This document shows positions 36,141 to 49,072 of a stretch of 64,000 bases of DNA, piece by piece. Source of the DNA: Rotaria sp. Silwood1. Lineage: Eukaryota > Rotifera > Eurotatoria > Philodinida > Philodinidae. Each line of letters opens with the position of its first letter. The first letter of the stretch is position 1. The notes under the pieces were generated by a model that worked only from the letters and a program-made list of their open reading frames with translations, was not told the DNA's origin and ran no database searches. The position numbers and the translations under genes were made by a program. Where the stretch lies: contig CAJNOP010000038.1 in the NCBI GenBank assembly GCA_905250075.1, forward strand, positions 832,252 to 896,251. The letters run 5' to 3'.

Positions 36141-39100
36141 TTATGAAGTTTTGTTGCTTTCAAAATCAGAAGCCATTAGCCTTTGGTAGCTATTAACGTA
36201 CTGTCGTGTACTAGTATTGGACGATGGCATGTATGTACCTCGTTCCGTTGTGTGACACATATAAGTATTATGTTGTGATGATCGATAGTCACGTTCTGTT
36301 GGATAATGATATTCAAGATCTTTAATTAGCTTTTGACAGAAAGGATCTTGTGCAGATACACTGGCTTTGATCTTGTCTACTTGAGCTTTAAGAATAGCAC
36401 GTGATTGTCGATAGTTATCCTCGGCCATTGCTCGTTCTAGTGCATGTGCTGTTTCTACTCGATTTCGTTGAATGTCAAGTATATGATTGACGCGAAGAAG
36501 TTCATCTGGAGGATGAGAACCTCGTACTAAGTTGAAAGAAACTGGATTCGTCGTTATTGTGCGACCAGTATTGGGATCCATATAGATAACGGTCACATTA
36601 CCTATTAAGAAAGAAAAAAATGAACAATGATAATAATGACCTACTCAGAAAAAATGAATCAGTTCTTGCTCATATTCACCAATGATTTGATTTTCAAATA
36701 GTTGGATTTCTTCTGTAGATTGAGTCACTGACATAGGTAGTTGACTAGTCATGTCTACATTCTGTTCATTATTGTCCGTTTTAGGTACATATAATTGAAA
36801 AACAAGATTTCGCTTTTCTTCGGCATTCAAATCATGTAACTTGATATTGAGGTTTGTCGACGGTAGTTGTTCAGGTTCATATTTATAGTTCGAATGAACA
36901 TGAGTGATCTTATAGGCCCCAGTAAATTCGATGTTGACATGAACTTGTTGTGCAACACATGTGAATAGACCACCCAGAGCCATCGCGAATGCAGAACCTA
37001 TTGCTTCTTGTTCATCCTATTAAAAAAGTTTACAAACATATTGATTATCATGATAATTTGAAAATCAGATAGTCAAGCTCAACTTACAATGTAAGTGAAC
37101 GTGCCTCCATTGCCTTGCTCAGCTATTCGTACCAGTAATGAGGCCGTATGATCGGATCCGTAACCGAATGTATGACATTGAACACCACTGGGTAGAGTTT
37201 GCATTAATTGCGTATAGTTATGATTTTCATTGTCTTGACCATCAGTGAGCAAGAGTAAAGCATTCAACGGATTTTTTGTTTGACGATTAGTAAACAAGTT
37301 GATGCCCATTTCTAAGCCCTTTCCGATGTAAGTACCACCTCTGCTGGTAATGTCATTATTGATAGCATCAGTCAATATTTGTTTGCTAACAATTGATCAA
37401 AAAAAAATCGTACGATTTCATTGCTAATTAAAAGAGAAGCATTTGACAATGGGAGCTCCCTCAGATGTATTTCTTGAATTCCTATTAGATACGAAAAAAA
37501 CTTTCCGATCCAAAGTTATGAGTGTTAGTTTTGAATTCGATCGACGTTTTTTGATGTTCTCAATGCGATACATACAACATATGTTCTTAAGCGATGTGTA
37601 TCTGATTTCGATCGTTATAAATGAAATATATAATTAATGGGACAGTTTCAATTAGCTGTTCACTTTTTCATCTATTTCTCAGCATAAGACTGTCAAAACT
37701 GTTCTTTAATAATTCATATCTGTCAATAGATTTGGATGCGATAACTTAGAGAGATGAAGCAGTCAAACATAGACCAAGACGATGTATGCGTCGTTCGCTT
37801 CCTCCAGAAATTCTAGTTACCTTCAGTTCGCTAGGACTTTGCATTTTTTCACTTACGAGAGAAAAAACTGGTTGTTCTAGTAAACTTGTTCTGTACTAGC
37901 ATGTAGATTTATAATACTCTAACGACCTTTATTAATTGTTTTAGATTTAAAATCAGTGCATCTCAATTGATAACTCGAAACTATTTCCAATGGATAACCT
38001 CAACAATACGCCTAAGAAAATTTCCTGATGCGCAAATCCTAGACTCACTTTTGTTGATTCATCAGTTTGAGACCGTGTGAACGATCAAAAGCTTCAGTAT
38101 TGAACGAAATAATAGCTAGCCGATCGAGTTCATTCATTTGTTCAACAATGTAGACCAGAGTTTGTTTCAATAATGCTATTTTCTCACCCGACATCGATCC
38201 ACTTTGATCAACCACACAAACAAGATCAATTGGAACACGAGATGACAAGAAGGATCTGGCCTCCGCTGGTAAGAGGACAGTTGCTGCTTCAAGAGTAACA
38301 AGACCGTATATATTTGATTCTTCATTTGAGATTCGAGCTCCATATTCTAATGTCGTTGAAGTAGTTATCAATGGAAGATTGTCAGGATTATTGAGTGAAG
38401 CAAATGCAGCCTGACGAGCAACAGCGTGACGATCGCAAAGTTCTCGCACAGCAACCTCATCGATCAGATCTTCAACTGAAGGAATAATCTATAAGATATC
38501 ATCACGATCAAATTATTTTTCGACGTATGATTGTATATATATATATACGCCTGGGAAAAATAAGCTGCAGTCTGTTTTTTGGGAATATTGTTATCATAGT
38601 AGCGTATTTATTAAAAAATAATGATATATTCTGAAAGCGCGTGCAGTTTTCTATCAGCCTATATATTTGATTTTTCCTTTGAATGTATGTATGATCAAAA
38701 AAAAAATTTAGTGTAATGAAGGCATCTTCATCTCCAGATTTCCACAGACTTGATTTTGTCTCTGTCACCAAAGTTAATTTAAAAAATTTTTCATCCCTAT
38801 GAAATTACTTTTTGGAAAAAAATAATTATATATTCTGATAGAGCTTGAAATTCTATATCATTCTGTATATTTACTTATTTCTTTATATTCATTTATCGAA
38901 AAGAAAATTTGAGTACAGTGAACGCACCGTCAATTGACAAGTACCGGAAATCGTTACTTTTTTCCTTTTTTCAAAATATAGTTACTATACAAATAAACTT
39001 CTAAAAAAAGGAATTATAGATTCTTATAGAGCTTCAAATTCTCTATCATCCTATATATATTTTCCCTTGCCTTGCATTTATCTACTGAATGTGCTGCAGC

Positions 39101-39774
39101 ACATAACTGCAAAATAGTTAATAAATATACAGGATGATAGAGAATTTCAAGCTCTATCAGAATATATAATTACGTTTTTCAAAAGATAATTCTATAGTGA
39201 TAAAAAAATTTTAAAACTAATTTTGGTGACAGAGACAAAATCAAGTCTGTGGAAATCTGGAAATGGAAGTGCCTTCATTACATTCAATTTTTTTTGGTCA
39301 TACATATATTCAAAGGAAAAGACAAATATACAGACTGATAGAAAATTCCACGTGCTTTCAGAATATATCATTATTTTTTAACAAATACGCTGCTATGATA
39401 ACGATATCCCCAAAAAACAGACTGCAGTTTATTTTTTTCAGGCGTATATATAAAATACGGAAGTAACATAGGTGAAACATATTATTATTTACATTAACTG
39501 CAGGAATTGGAGTTGGGATTGTTTGTTGTTGTTGATGTTGTGGTGATGGCTGAATGGGACCTGCTAGTAATTGAACGACTGAATTATCAATTGCAGCTCG
39601 ACATAGTGGACATTCTTTATTTTTTGCTTTAATGTTCGATGCTAAACACTGGAAATGGAATTTATGATTACATGACAGAGTCAAAAGAGGAGACCCTGGC
39701 GCAAGAGCACTCAAACATATAGTACAATCATCAACAGTATTTCCTGCTGTTGCAGATTGAGAAGCGGGTAGCAT
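36141..39774 (-). CDS. RING finger-vWA domain protein (WAV3-like E3 ligase)
   Basis: Five exons on the minus strand: 39774-39493, 38488-38049, 37385-37088, 37016-36680 and 36601-36141, giving about 605 residues with all phases kept. Residues about 16-60 are a C3HC4/H2-type RING (CTICL, CNHKFHFQCL, CPLCR), which recruits an E2 in ubiquitin ligases. Exons 2-3 hold a von Willebrand A domain (about residues 150-330) with an intact MIDAS: DQSGSMSG, a GGT strand, and LLLLTDGQDN. The C-terminal part (QIIGNVTVIYMDPNTGRT, then a helical RVNHILDIQRNRVETAHALERAM) matches the tail of eukaryotic RING-vWA proteins such as plant WAV3 and many bdelloid paralogues. Exon 4 was ended at G|GTGAAT because that restores the reading into exon 5; running past it meets a stop. 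The first intron (1004 bp) is mostly a foldback element. Substrate unknown. Confidence 0.85.
38542..39450. mobile_element. Foldback (inverted-repeat) transposable element in an intron
   Basis: Imperfect inverted arms of about 340 bp (38542-38885 and about 39110-39450) face each other. The tips are TATATACGCCTG on the left and its exact complement on the right, lying in TATATA-rich DNA, so a TA target is possible. The arms contain related units at about 38.62, 38.83 and 39.01 kb (words such as TTCTGATAGAGCTTGAAATTC and CTATCATCCTATATAT), spaced near 200 bp. The element is thus a tandem repeat folded back on itself, as in FB/Galileo-type elements. It has no transposase, so it is non-autonomous. 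Open frames on opposite strands at the two ends encode near-identical peptides only because the arms mirror each other. Confidence 0.8.
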
Positions 39775-42374
39775 GTTTTATGTTTTTTATGACAGTAGTA
39801 GTGGTGAAAGAGAAAAACAAGTAAGCAAGCAAAAGTCCGTAAGATTGTATACAGAAAAGAAACACAACAAAGTAATTGCATCATACAACCTTGATGCGTG
39901 TTTTTATTGGTGTTTGTGATTCATCACAGATGTGACGGTAAAATGGTTTATTTTCTGGCATAAGTTGAATCTCGGCTTGAAATGCCTGTTTCGAAACATT
40001 TGTTTTTTTTTTCCACTATGAATGAGATAAAATAAATCTGACGCAATTGTGTTACTGTTCGTCTTAGTAAACAAAACATACGAAATAGCAAAGAAATTTT
40101 CGAATGAGTCATATAAGTCGACATATTCCTATTGGGTTTTACACCAAAAGCAGTGCGTAAATTTCCCGATGAGTCATTTTATTTGATATATTTTTATTAA
40201 ATCTTGAATGAATTTTTTCAGATGTTCACCTGTGAGAGCTTTTTCTTAAAGTGAAATTTTGATAAACGAACACTGCAACAATTAGAGATTACAACAGAAA
40301 TAGATATGATTGAGGTTGTATAGAAGCACAAACTTTATTTAATTTTTGTACGGCTTAGAATATTGAAATCACTCGTGCTTGGTTTCTCGAAAGCTCGGTT
40401 GTTGTGCAATGTCAACTGTTTTCTTAACAACTCAATCGATACATTCGATATTTTAAACAGTCGAATCCATGTGCGAGTGCTCTCTACGACACGTATAAAA
40501 AAATCAGTTTATTAATGGTGAGTTTTTTCTCGTTTATTTGATGACATTGTTTCTTTTCTTTTAGTTTCTGTCGTAAAAAAATAAACAGGTAAACTTTAGT
40601 AGTTAGCAGGATTGCAAAAAGTCATCCCTTCTTCAGAATGTTGGAAATTTTTGTTTGCCTCACTTAATGGATTTAGTTTTGAGATTTTGTACAGAATATT
40701 TCATTCAATCTCCATTTCAGAACCATTCTCGAGAGTGTGGATGTGGGTGTAAGCATCCGAGACCAAAATTAATAATAAAATCTTGATTAAGTTTGGTTTT
40801 GATCTCTGGTGTGTATAGCTAGACGAAAATGGAAATACCCATAGCCATGCTTTCACATTAAATTTCAAGTATTATAATTCACTTTACTTTGTTAACTAAA
40901 GTAAAGAAAGTGTCATACCTGCGTCATAGAGATCTAATATTTGCAAAAGGGAAAATTAATAGTGAATCATTTATATTGACATTGCTGTTGTTGATATTCA
41001 TTTTGAGACCGAATAGTTAGGAATCACATATAATTCAAAATTATTTGGATAGCTCTTTGCACAGACTATATTGTTATGAAAGAAGTATTGATTTCGAACA
41101 TTATTTTTATTTGTTCCAACTGAAATAGATGTTCTCCAATAGTTATAATTTATGCGCTTGCATATATGTCAGATTTATATGTTTGACCATTCATGAAAAA
41201 GATTTGTGTCAAAATTGACTGATATATATTTCGAAAGAGCTTTTATTTTCTTTCACAAAACTATGCATTTTCTACGATCTAAAAGTTAGATCAGTATTAA
41301 TTCCATATCGTGATTATTTTTGAAACTCAGCAGTCAATCTCGGTTCTTTTCTGCTTGAATTTATTAATGCCTCATTCGATGAATATCTCTAAACTCTTAG
41401 AAAATGTTAGATTCTATTAAAAAGCACGTTTACTTGCATGTGTGAGAACACTCAAAGAGTCAATACCAGTTAAAGTGGCTGTTTTCACATAATATCTGAG
41501 TTTAGTCATTTATTAACGATGGCTCTACAAAAATAGTCATTAGCTAGAAGATTGAATTAATGAAAAGAATAGGAAAATCAGTAGAAAATTACTAAAAATG
41601 ACTCTACTGCTTGAAAAAGTGTTTTTAAAAGAGCCAAGTCAACCATCGATTTTCATGGCAAAAGACACGGCACAGAAAACAGTATAAGTGAGTTTATTAT
41701 TCTCTTTCAAGTTTGTTTCATTCACCATGAGATTGCCTTTTGTCTTTCATCAGACATTAGTCTTTTTTTTTCTTTTTCTACGCAGGTTATATGTTGTTTG
41801 TGAGTGCATGTGCACATGCAACGAAAAGTAACATAACACATCGAGCTACCGTTATGTTATAAATACGACTATTCTGAATAAAACAAAATATGAAATTCTC
41901 ATCGTCACATGAACAATGAATTGTTATCAATAATAAAAAAATATACTCATTTTTTTTACAAAGAGTAGATGTGAGTGACAGGAGCACAAAACCCACATCC
42001 ACTCCACACCCTTTAATGCGCCGTACACATTGATACGCACCACACACCAATGCTACATGCACACCCATCTGATTGAACATTGTTGTATTTTTCACTTAGA
42101 TTTTTAATCTTTCTCTGAAAGCTTTATGATTTTAATAATATTTGAGTAAGTAAAACACTTTTTGTGTTCCATCAGCTAGTCATTTTTTTTCTCCGCCCGG
42201 AGAACAAAGGAACCAAATAGCATCTTAAGTAAATACCGTAAAGCTTCGAAAAAGCAACAGAACTCGTCCAACGTTATTTCGCAATGAAATAGCATTTGTT
42301 TTTGTTTTTTTATTTTTGATAAATATTGTCGTAGAGACAAAAGAAAATTACGTTTCTCTGCAAGTTTTGAGAAA
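39775..42374. other. Intergenic, divergent promoters
   Basis: About 2.6 kb between the RING-vWA gene (-) and the PARP gene (+). No coding exon was recognised. GTGTGGATGTGGGTGT-like words occur at 40735-40750, and the complementary sense (ACCCACATCCACTCCACACCC) at about 41990-42011. Confidence 0.5.
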
Positions 42375-45300
42375 ATGACAAGTGAAAATGATGAGAATAA
42401 ATTAAAACAATGCTTACAATCAATTATCGACGCTATTTCTGATACAATCAATAATTTAACAAAAAAAACAAGACATTCTAATCAAAAACAAATATTAAAT
42501 AACCTTCAGTCAACCATACAAAGTCTATTAGATGACAATCTTGCTTCTTTTTCTTCTCAGTGTCGAAATTATATCTTCGATGCATTAAATCATTATAATT
42601 ATAATACGGAAGCAAAAGCATTTGATAGTGCATTTACAGTAGAATTATTAGATCCTTTTCGAAATGATCTTCAAGGTAGACTATTTTTACTTGATGCTTG
42701 CCAAGCTGCATGGAATGGGGATCGATCAATCATAGAAACTTTTATTAGAAACTATCCAACATTAAAAGATAAATCTGGTCTTTATGGAACAACTCTTTTA
42801 TATTCTGCTGCTAGAAATAATCATTTTCATATAGTTCAATATCTTATTCAAGTTGGTAAATGTTCAGTTAATGCACAAAATAAAGATTATCTTGAAAAAA
42901 GTCATCTATCAACATTAAAAGCAACAGTTGGTTCAACAGCATTACATGCAGCTTGTTTTTATGGACATTTACAAATTGTAGAATATTTAATTCAACATGG
43001 AGCTGATTATTTTATATTAAATGCTGCATTCGAAACTCCCATTGATAATGGACAACCAAAAGCAAATATTCGAAACTTTTTTACTAATTTTCTTGTTTTG
43101 AGTTATTCAAGAGATTCAAATGTTCTTCCGAAAAGAACCATTCTTGACGAAATCGAAAAAAATGAAGAATACATTAATGATTGTTTTTGGGAATATAAAC
43201 CATTTTCACATGATCGATGGTTTCCATTTACCGTAGATGCATCATCTCGACTTCAAAAAGCCTTAACTATAGATTCCAATGAAAAACTCATTACTGAAAT
43301 TCATTTAAAAGCATATCGAGAAGCTTTTAATGTGTCAATCGTTCAGTTTTTACGATGGGTTAAAAATTATGATCAACCAGATAATTTAGCTTGGGTTCGT
43401 TGTCGAGGTTCATCTCTTCTGAATTTTCATTGCTATTCACAATGGCAAATTATGTTTATGAAACATCCAGCAGGAATAACAAATTCTTCATCTCCAATAC
43501 AAACATTCGATATGACAACCACTGAAATACAACTGAATTCATGGTATAAAGCAAATGATAAAATTAATTTTTTATTTGAAAGAGCAATGAATTATCATCG
43601 AAAATATATGACTATTAATTTGAATTTTATCAATAATGAAAAAATAACATTCGATTTTGAAAATTTTACATTTACTAATCAACAAAATACAGTTGAAGGT
43701 TTTTTAAGATGGATACCAAAATTAATATTGAATGATAAAAAATTAATACTTGTGAATAATTTTCAATTACCATCTGATTCTGATATAATATTACTCACTA
43801 CATCATATTTGAAAAAAGCACCTCTCAATGAAGCTATTTCTACAAATGAAATGAATCAATATAATTTAAAATATGATAATGTTTTAGACGAGGACATTTT
43901 GGATTTTCCAAACAAGGTTAGGATTTAAATCATTTATTGACTAGGTTCTTTGTACTTCAATCATGATAGACAAATAGAGAATGAAACATTTACATCGAAA
44001 GAACTTGTCAATGCCAAATCTGTATAGCAGATACTACGTCTCTCGAATGTCTTCTAGATTATTATATAATAAACAAACAAATCTATGCGTCACTTTTAAG
44101 TTAGGATGTATTAACAAAACTCATATTTAACAAAAAAATTCAGTTTTTTCGAGAGATCAACGTGCTAGATAATTGATTCTTGTTAAATCAATTTTCTAAA
44201 AACTAAAAGTTATTGTATTCGTTACATATAGCCTAATTCTTTTTATGGTAGTGTAATGTGAATAATTATATTATTGACAAGAAAACTAATTCATATTCAT
44301 AGAAATAACAAAGAAAATAGATGTGTTAGGTAAGAATAGCTGATGTATTACTTGAAAAGCTCGTGATCCTCACTTTCATCTACTCATTTTTTCATGTATA
44401 TACAAAGTTATTCCCATTTTAAATATATGACAGTGCTAGTTATAAGAGGTGTAAGTCGATGTATTGGTCGGCGTCGACAGCTGGAATTTTTCGATGAAGT
44501 TTTCAAAAAAAATTTTAATTTCGAAAAATTTTAAAATGAAAGAGAGAGAAAGCAATTCCATAACAAATTCTTTGATTAATGTACCGATTTTGATATCAAT
44601 TCTGTTGATATTATTGTTCCCTCTTCTATATAATCTTGTAGTGTATGTGAGATAAGTACGGCTGAAAATGTGAAATTGCTCAATAACTATTATTATTGAA
44701 CAGGATAACAACTCAACATCCTTCAGTTCACATCAGTTGATAAAGGTTACAGCAGAAATATTGAGATGATGATAAATCAAATTTTTGACCAAATTTAATA
44801 TTGCTCAAGTTTAACCCTCATCTTGTTATATTAAGAATAAATATAAAACCCAAAGATAGAATTAGGTAATAAAACTCTTCTATGAATTTTTGCCTTCATC
44901 CTTAACTTCAAGATAACAAAGTAATACAGTAACAAGATTACGAGCATCACAGAATTATGAACAATGATTTTGATATTTCTGTATGGTGATATGCAATAGT
45001 TCTGTCACTATTTGCAACAATCATTGAAAAAAATAGGAAAAAGAAGACTACTCTTTAAAATTATCGAGTTTCTCTTAAATTACTTTTATTTATTTGAACA
45101 ATGATTTGCTTTTTATTTATAGCAACCGATAAAGGGAAAAACATTGAATAAATTTTTGAATGTTATTCAAGGTGATATATTAAGAGAACAAGTAAGTTTC
45201 ATTCCGTAAAAAGAAAGCAAATATTGCTTGAACGTTATTTAGAGTGATGTTGTTGTAATATCTACGTCATCAAAATCTTTACTTGAGAGTATTTGGCAAG

Positions 45301-46941
45301 CAGGTGGAAAGCCTCTACAAAAGTCTTTCGTGGCGAAATCCAAGGCAAATCCAAAAGATATTGTTATTAGTGTCACTACAAATGGTCAACTTCCAGCAAA
45401 AGCGGTCTACTTTGTTTTGTGGGAGCCTAATTCTGATAGTACTATACTTAGTGAATCACTCGAAAAAATAGTTTCGACTGTAATGGAAAAAGCAGCAAGT
45501 GAAAACTATACAAGTATCGCATTTCCATCAATTGGTTGTGGTCGATTTGGGTGCTCAATTAATCTTGTAGCTCAAATACTTATTGGACAATTTCAACAAC
45601 AATTAGCTAAATATCCAATAAAGGTTTCAATTGTTATTCACCCTGATAGAACAGATATATATAATGAATTCCAAAGGCAAATTAATTTTCTTCAAGGAAA
45701 AAGCAAAGCTTCAAGAGAAAACCTAATGTCAATAGCTGTAGGACAAGGAAAAATAGAAGTTAAAAAAGGAGATATTACAAAACAAAAGGTAATTATCTTA
45801 ATCAATAGTCAAAAGTTTTATTATTTTTTTCTGTTTTCTGTTTTTTAATGATAGGTTGATGTTATTATTGGAAGTTCATCATCGGAAAATTTAAGACAAG
45901 GTTTACTAGAAGCTGGAGGACCAGAAGTTGAAAGTGCTTATGATAGAGAAAATCAAGCTAATCCAAATTCATTAATTATTTCAACTCCATCAGGAAAATT
46001 ACCTTGTGAAAGAATCTTTTTTCTTAGATGGGAACCTAATAAAGATCCTGAAATTCTTCGACAATCAATAATTGATCTCATATGGAATGTTATTCAAAAT
46101 GTTCATTCACATAATTATAAATCGATTGCATTTCCAGCTATTGGATGTGGAGAACATGCTTGTTCTGTTGATATTGTTGTTAAAACAATGGTTAGAGAAA
46201 TGAAAAAACAAATTGAAAATAGAAAATTACCATGGTCGGTTACATTTATCATTCAACCTAATGAACACAATGTTTATGATGAATTTTGTAAGCAACTTTT
46301 AGCATCAAGTCATGAACCAATGGATTATAAATTACCTTTAACATGGCAAACATCAAAAGAAGATAACATGAGACTTATTGTACGAAAAAATACAGATGAA
46401 TATAAATCAATTGTCACCGATTTTGATCAGAGCATGAAAAAAAAGTATCAAGAAATCATTAGAATTGAACGAATTCAAAATGAACGATGGTTTATGCAAT
46501 ATTTAGCACATGCCAGAGATTTTCAAAAAAGATTAAATGACAATACTGAAAAATATTTATATCACGGATGTCCAGAGAGTGCAGCAAGTTCTATTATTCA
46601 AGATTGTTTTAATAGAAGTTTTGCTGGTGTGAATGGTATCGTTGTCTTTTTTTCTTTTGTAATTTCTATCGAATATATGTATATTCATATTAGGCACAGC
46701 ATATGGTGTTGGCGTTTATTTTTCATCCAATGCAGCTTATAGTCATGGTTTTACGAAACCAAATTCTAATGGAGAACGTTTTATGTTTCTTGCTCGTGTT
46801 CTTATCGGAAAAACAACCATAGGAAATGCATCGATGAAAACTCGACCGGTTGGATTCGATTCAACAACAGATGGAAATCATATTTATGTTACTTATCATG
46901 ATGCACAAGCATATGCTGAATATTTGATTACATATAAATAG
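42375..46941 (+). CDS. Ankyrin-macro-macro-PARP protein
   Basis: Five exons: 42375-43916, 45123-45191, 45243-45788, 45855-46635 and 46694-46941, giving about 1061 residues. Order: N-terminal helical part; ankyrin repeats (about residues 110-225, TTLLYSAARNNHFHIVQYLI and TALHAACFYGHLQIVEYLI); two WWE-like stretches (about 265-330 and 375-450, WFPFTVDASSRLQKAL and SWYKANDKINFLFERAM); macrodomain 1 (about 525-660, NVIQGDILREQSDVVVISTS, SIAFPSIGCGRFGC); macrodomain 2 (about 700-850, KGDITKQKVDVIIGSS, SIAFPAIGCG); PARP catalytic domain (about 865-1061) with YHGC (His), GVGVYFSSNAAYS (Tyr) and AYAEYLITYK (Glu). The H-Y-E triad and the tankyrase-like last motif suggest the residue needed for chain elongation is present, unlike in most macro-PARPs. 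Macrodomains bind or hydrolyse ADP-ribose. The 1.2-kb first intron separates the ankyrin exon from the macro-PARP part; phase is kept (0), but RNA evidence would be needed to exclude two genes. Confidence 0.85.
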
Positions 46942-49072
46942 AAGCAAGATTTCAATTTCCAATTAATCCCGAGTATGACATAATACATTCTGAATGATTG
47001 ATAAATTTTATTTTTTTAAAAAAAAAAAAGAATGAATCATTCTCTCCTTTGATTGATTGATTTTGGATGATTAATCTTCTCGAAACCAATGGGGATAATC
47101 GACAAAAAAAGAATTGAATTTTTTCGACTTTGAATTGCTCTGAATTTGACATAAAACATTTGCACTTTTGTCATACATTTCAAATGCGTCTTTAATATAC
47201 AGGTGAGATGCGGGGAGGGGGAGAACGTACAAAAAGAGCGCAAACATTGTGTAATGACGACATATATATCTTTAAACCTGAGAATACTCAACAAATTCTC
47301 TTTTCTTTGAATTATATGAACAATAATCTTTCATGAAATGTTTGCAAGAAAATGTTCCAATCAACCACGTTGAACATCAAAGAGCTCTTCTTATTTATTT
47401 CTGACAAAACAACTAAATATCTTCTGATTGATTTATGGAAACTGTGAAAAAAAAATTGAATATGAAGGACAATGAATTTGGAGACAATCCGGCTTAGATA
47501 GAATGCGATGCGATAAAATTTCGTTGGGATTATTGATATAGTTATTGACATCTTGTTAAAACAATACTTTCAATTTCTACATAATGGAATCAACAGAATA
47601 AAAGGTCACATGTCTGATAGATTTGTTCGGTCTTAGATAGATGCAAAAAGATGATCTGATACCCTAGGACATCATGTGCTCTTAGCTTCTTAAAATCATG
47701 ATCAATCACCTCGATTTGCTGCTGGCATCTATCAATATTATTTTACGATGAATCTTATGATTTCTAAGATGAAATAAATCGTTCGAAATACTAATCAATA
47801 TGATTAAACATGAAGTATCAAAAAAAATAGTCGTTCAAGTGTAAATATTTATTAAGTAAAATCAGGTGAGGAATATATACGGATAGTATTGACATTTTCT
47901 TACAGCTCTTATAAATATGGCCAAGTCAGAAAATACTGTTGGAAATGAACAAAGAAAGAGTTATATCAATCGTTAGTAGATAACTATAAACAACTCGCTG
48001 ATGAAACATTTCGAATTGAACCTGCAGGAAGATATATACTGCTCGGGTTGATAAAAACGGTAAACAACAAGATAATTGTTACGTTTTTTTCATTCTTGAA
48101 GTATTTGTGGTTAAGGTGATCGTTTGAAAGTAGATCTCATCTTAGCTGGTTGTCATAATCGGGTGATCCTATGCTTATTGGTTCACATAATAGAACAGAC
48201 TCTAAAGCAGACAAAGGCGTTATGATAGTCTTGTTGAAAGTAGTAGCATAATGACCTGATTAAATGACTACAATGTAATGGCATGTCTTTATTTGAATTA
48301 TATTGATAATGAAGTATTCAGAGTATTAACGGCCATGCTAGAACGTGTTGATAATGATTCTCAATGCTTAACTTTTACCTATGAAAAAGACGAAATGTGC
48401 TTTGTGGAGATGTGCAGTGTAGGTGAAAGTGTGGTTGTGCAGATTTGAAGGAAAAGTATGTGTGTGAACTGGATGTAGGTACGTGTCGGAGTATGACTGT
48501 TACCGTCATGCACACATACATCCATCAATTGGTCTTCACTGTCTCAATGTTCAAACAGCGACCAAAGACCAGCAGATGCGAGCGAAATTTGTGTTGAATC
48601 AATACGTTGACAAACAAAAGACCCATACTATTGAGCTTGAGTAATCGGAAGAGAAAGTGGTGACATCAGTAAAAAGCACAACTATTGTTTTTCATTCACA
48701 CATTAGCTTTAAAATTATATTCAAGGACGTCATTGGCTAACCACAGCGCAGCATAGAGAGAGTGTAGGTATAAATTTGAGGTGTGGAACTCTCTTCACTT
48801 ATACACCCTCCACAGCAATCAAGGCACATCTACACCCACATCTCAGAGCTTTATGTCTGTAATTCCTTAGAAATAGAAGTTAGCCAATGGAGATTCGGAT
48901 AGTTTAGAAGATCTTTTATTCGTAGTATTAATGTAAAGGCGAAACTTCGATATTAACACAAGAACCTGATGACACGAAGCTCAGTTGCGCAGGAAACAAA
49001 CATAAGAAGATGCGGTTACAGAAAAGAACTAAACTTCTCAAAAAACTTGATTTAACACAATGATAATCTGTT
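46942..49072. other. Intergenic with a possible decayed frame
   Basis: About 2.1 kb between convergent genes. Around 47915-48120 an ATG-initiated frame followed by a one-base shift reads as plausible protein (LYQSLVDNYKQLADETFRIE and on), then stops. No family recognised. G/T-rich CCACACCC- and ACACCCACATC-type words occur near 48.78-48.84 kb. Confidence 0.4.

Noticed and set aside
39263-39466. Plus-strand frame nearly identical to a minus-strand frame at 38508-38771
   Set aside because: The match comes from the inverted arms of the foldback element, not from two genes.
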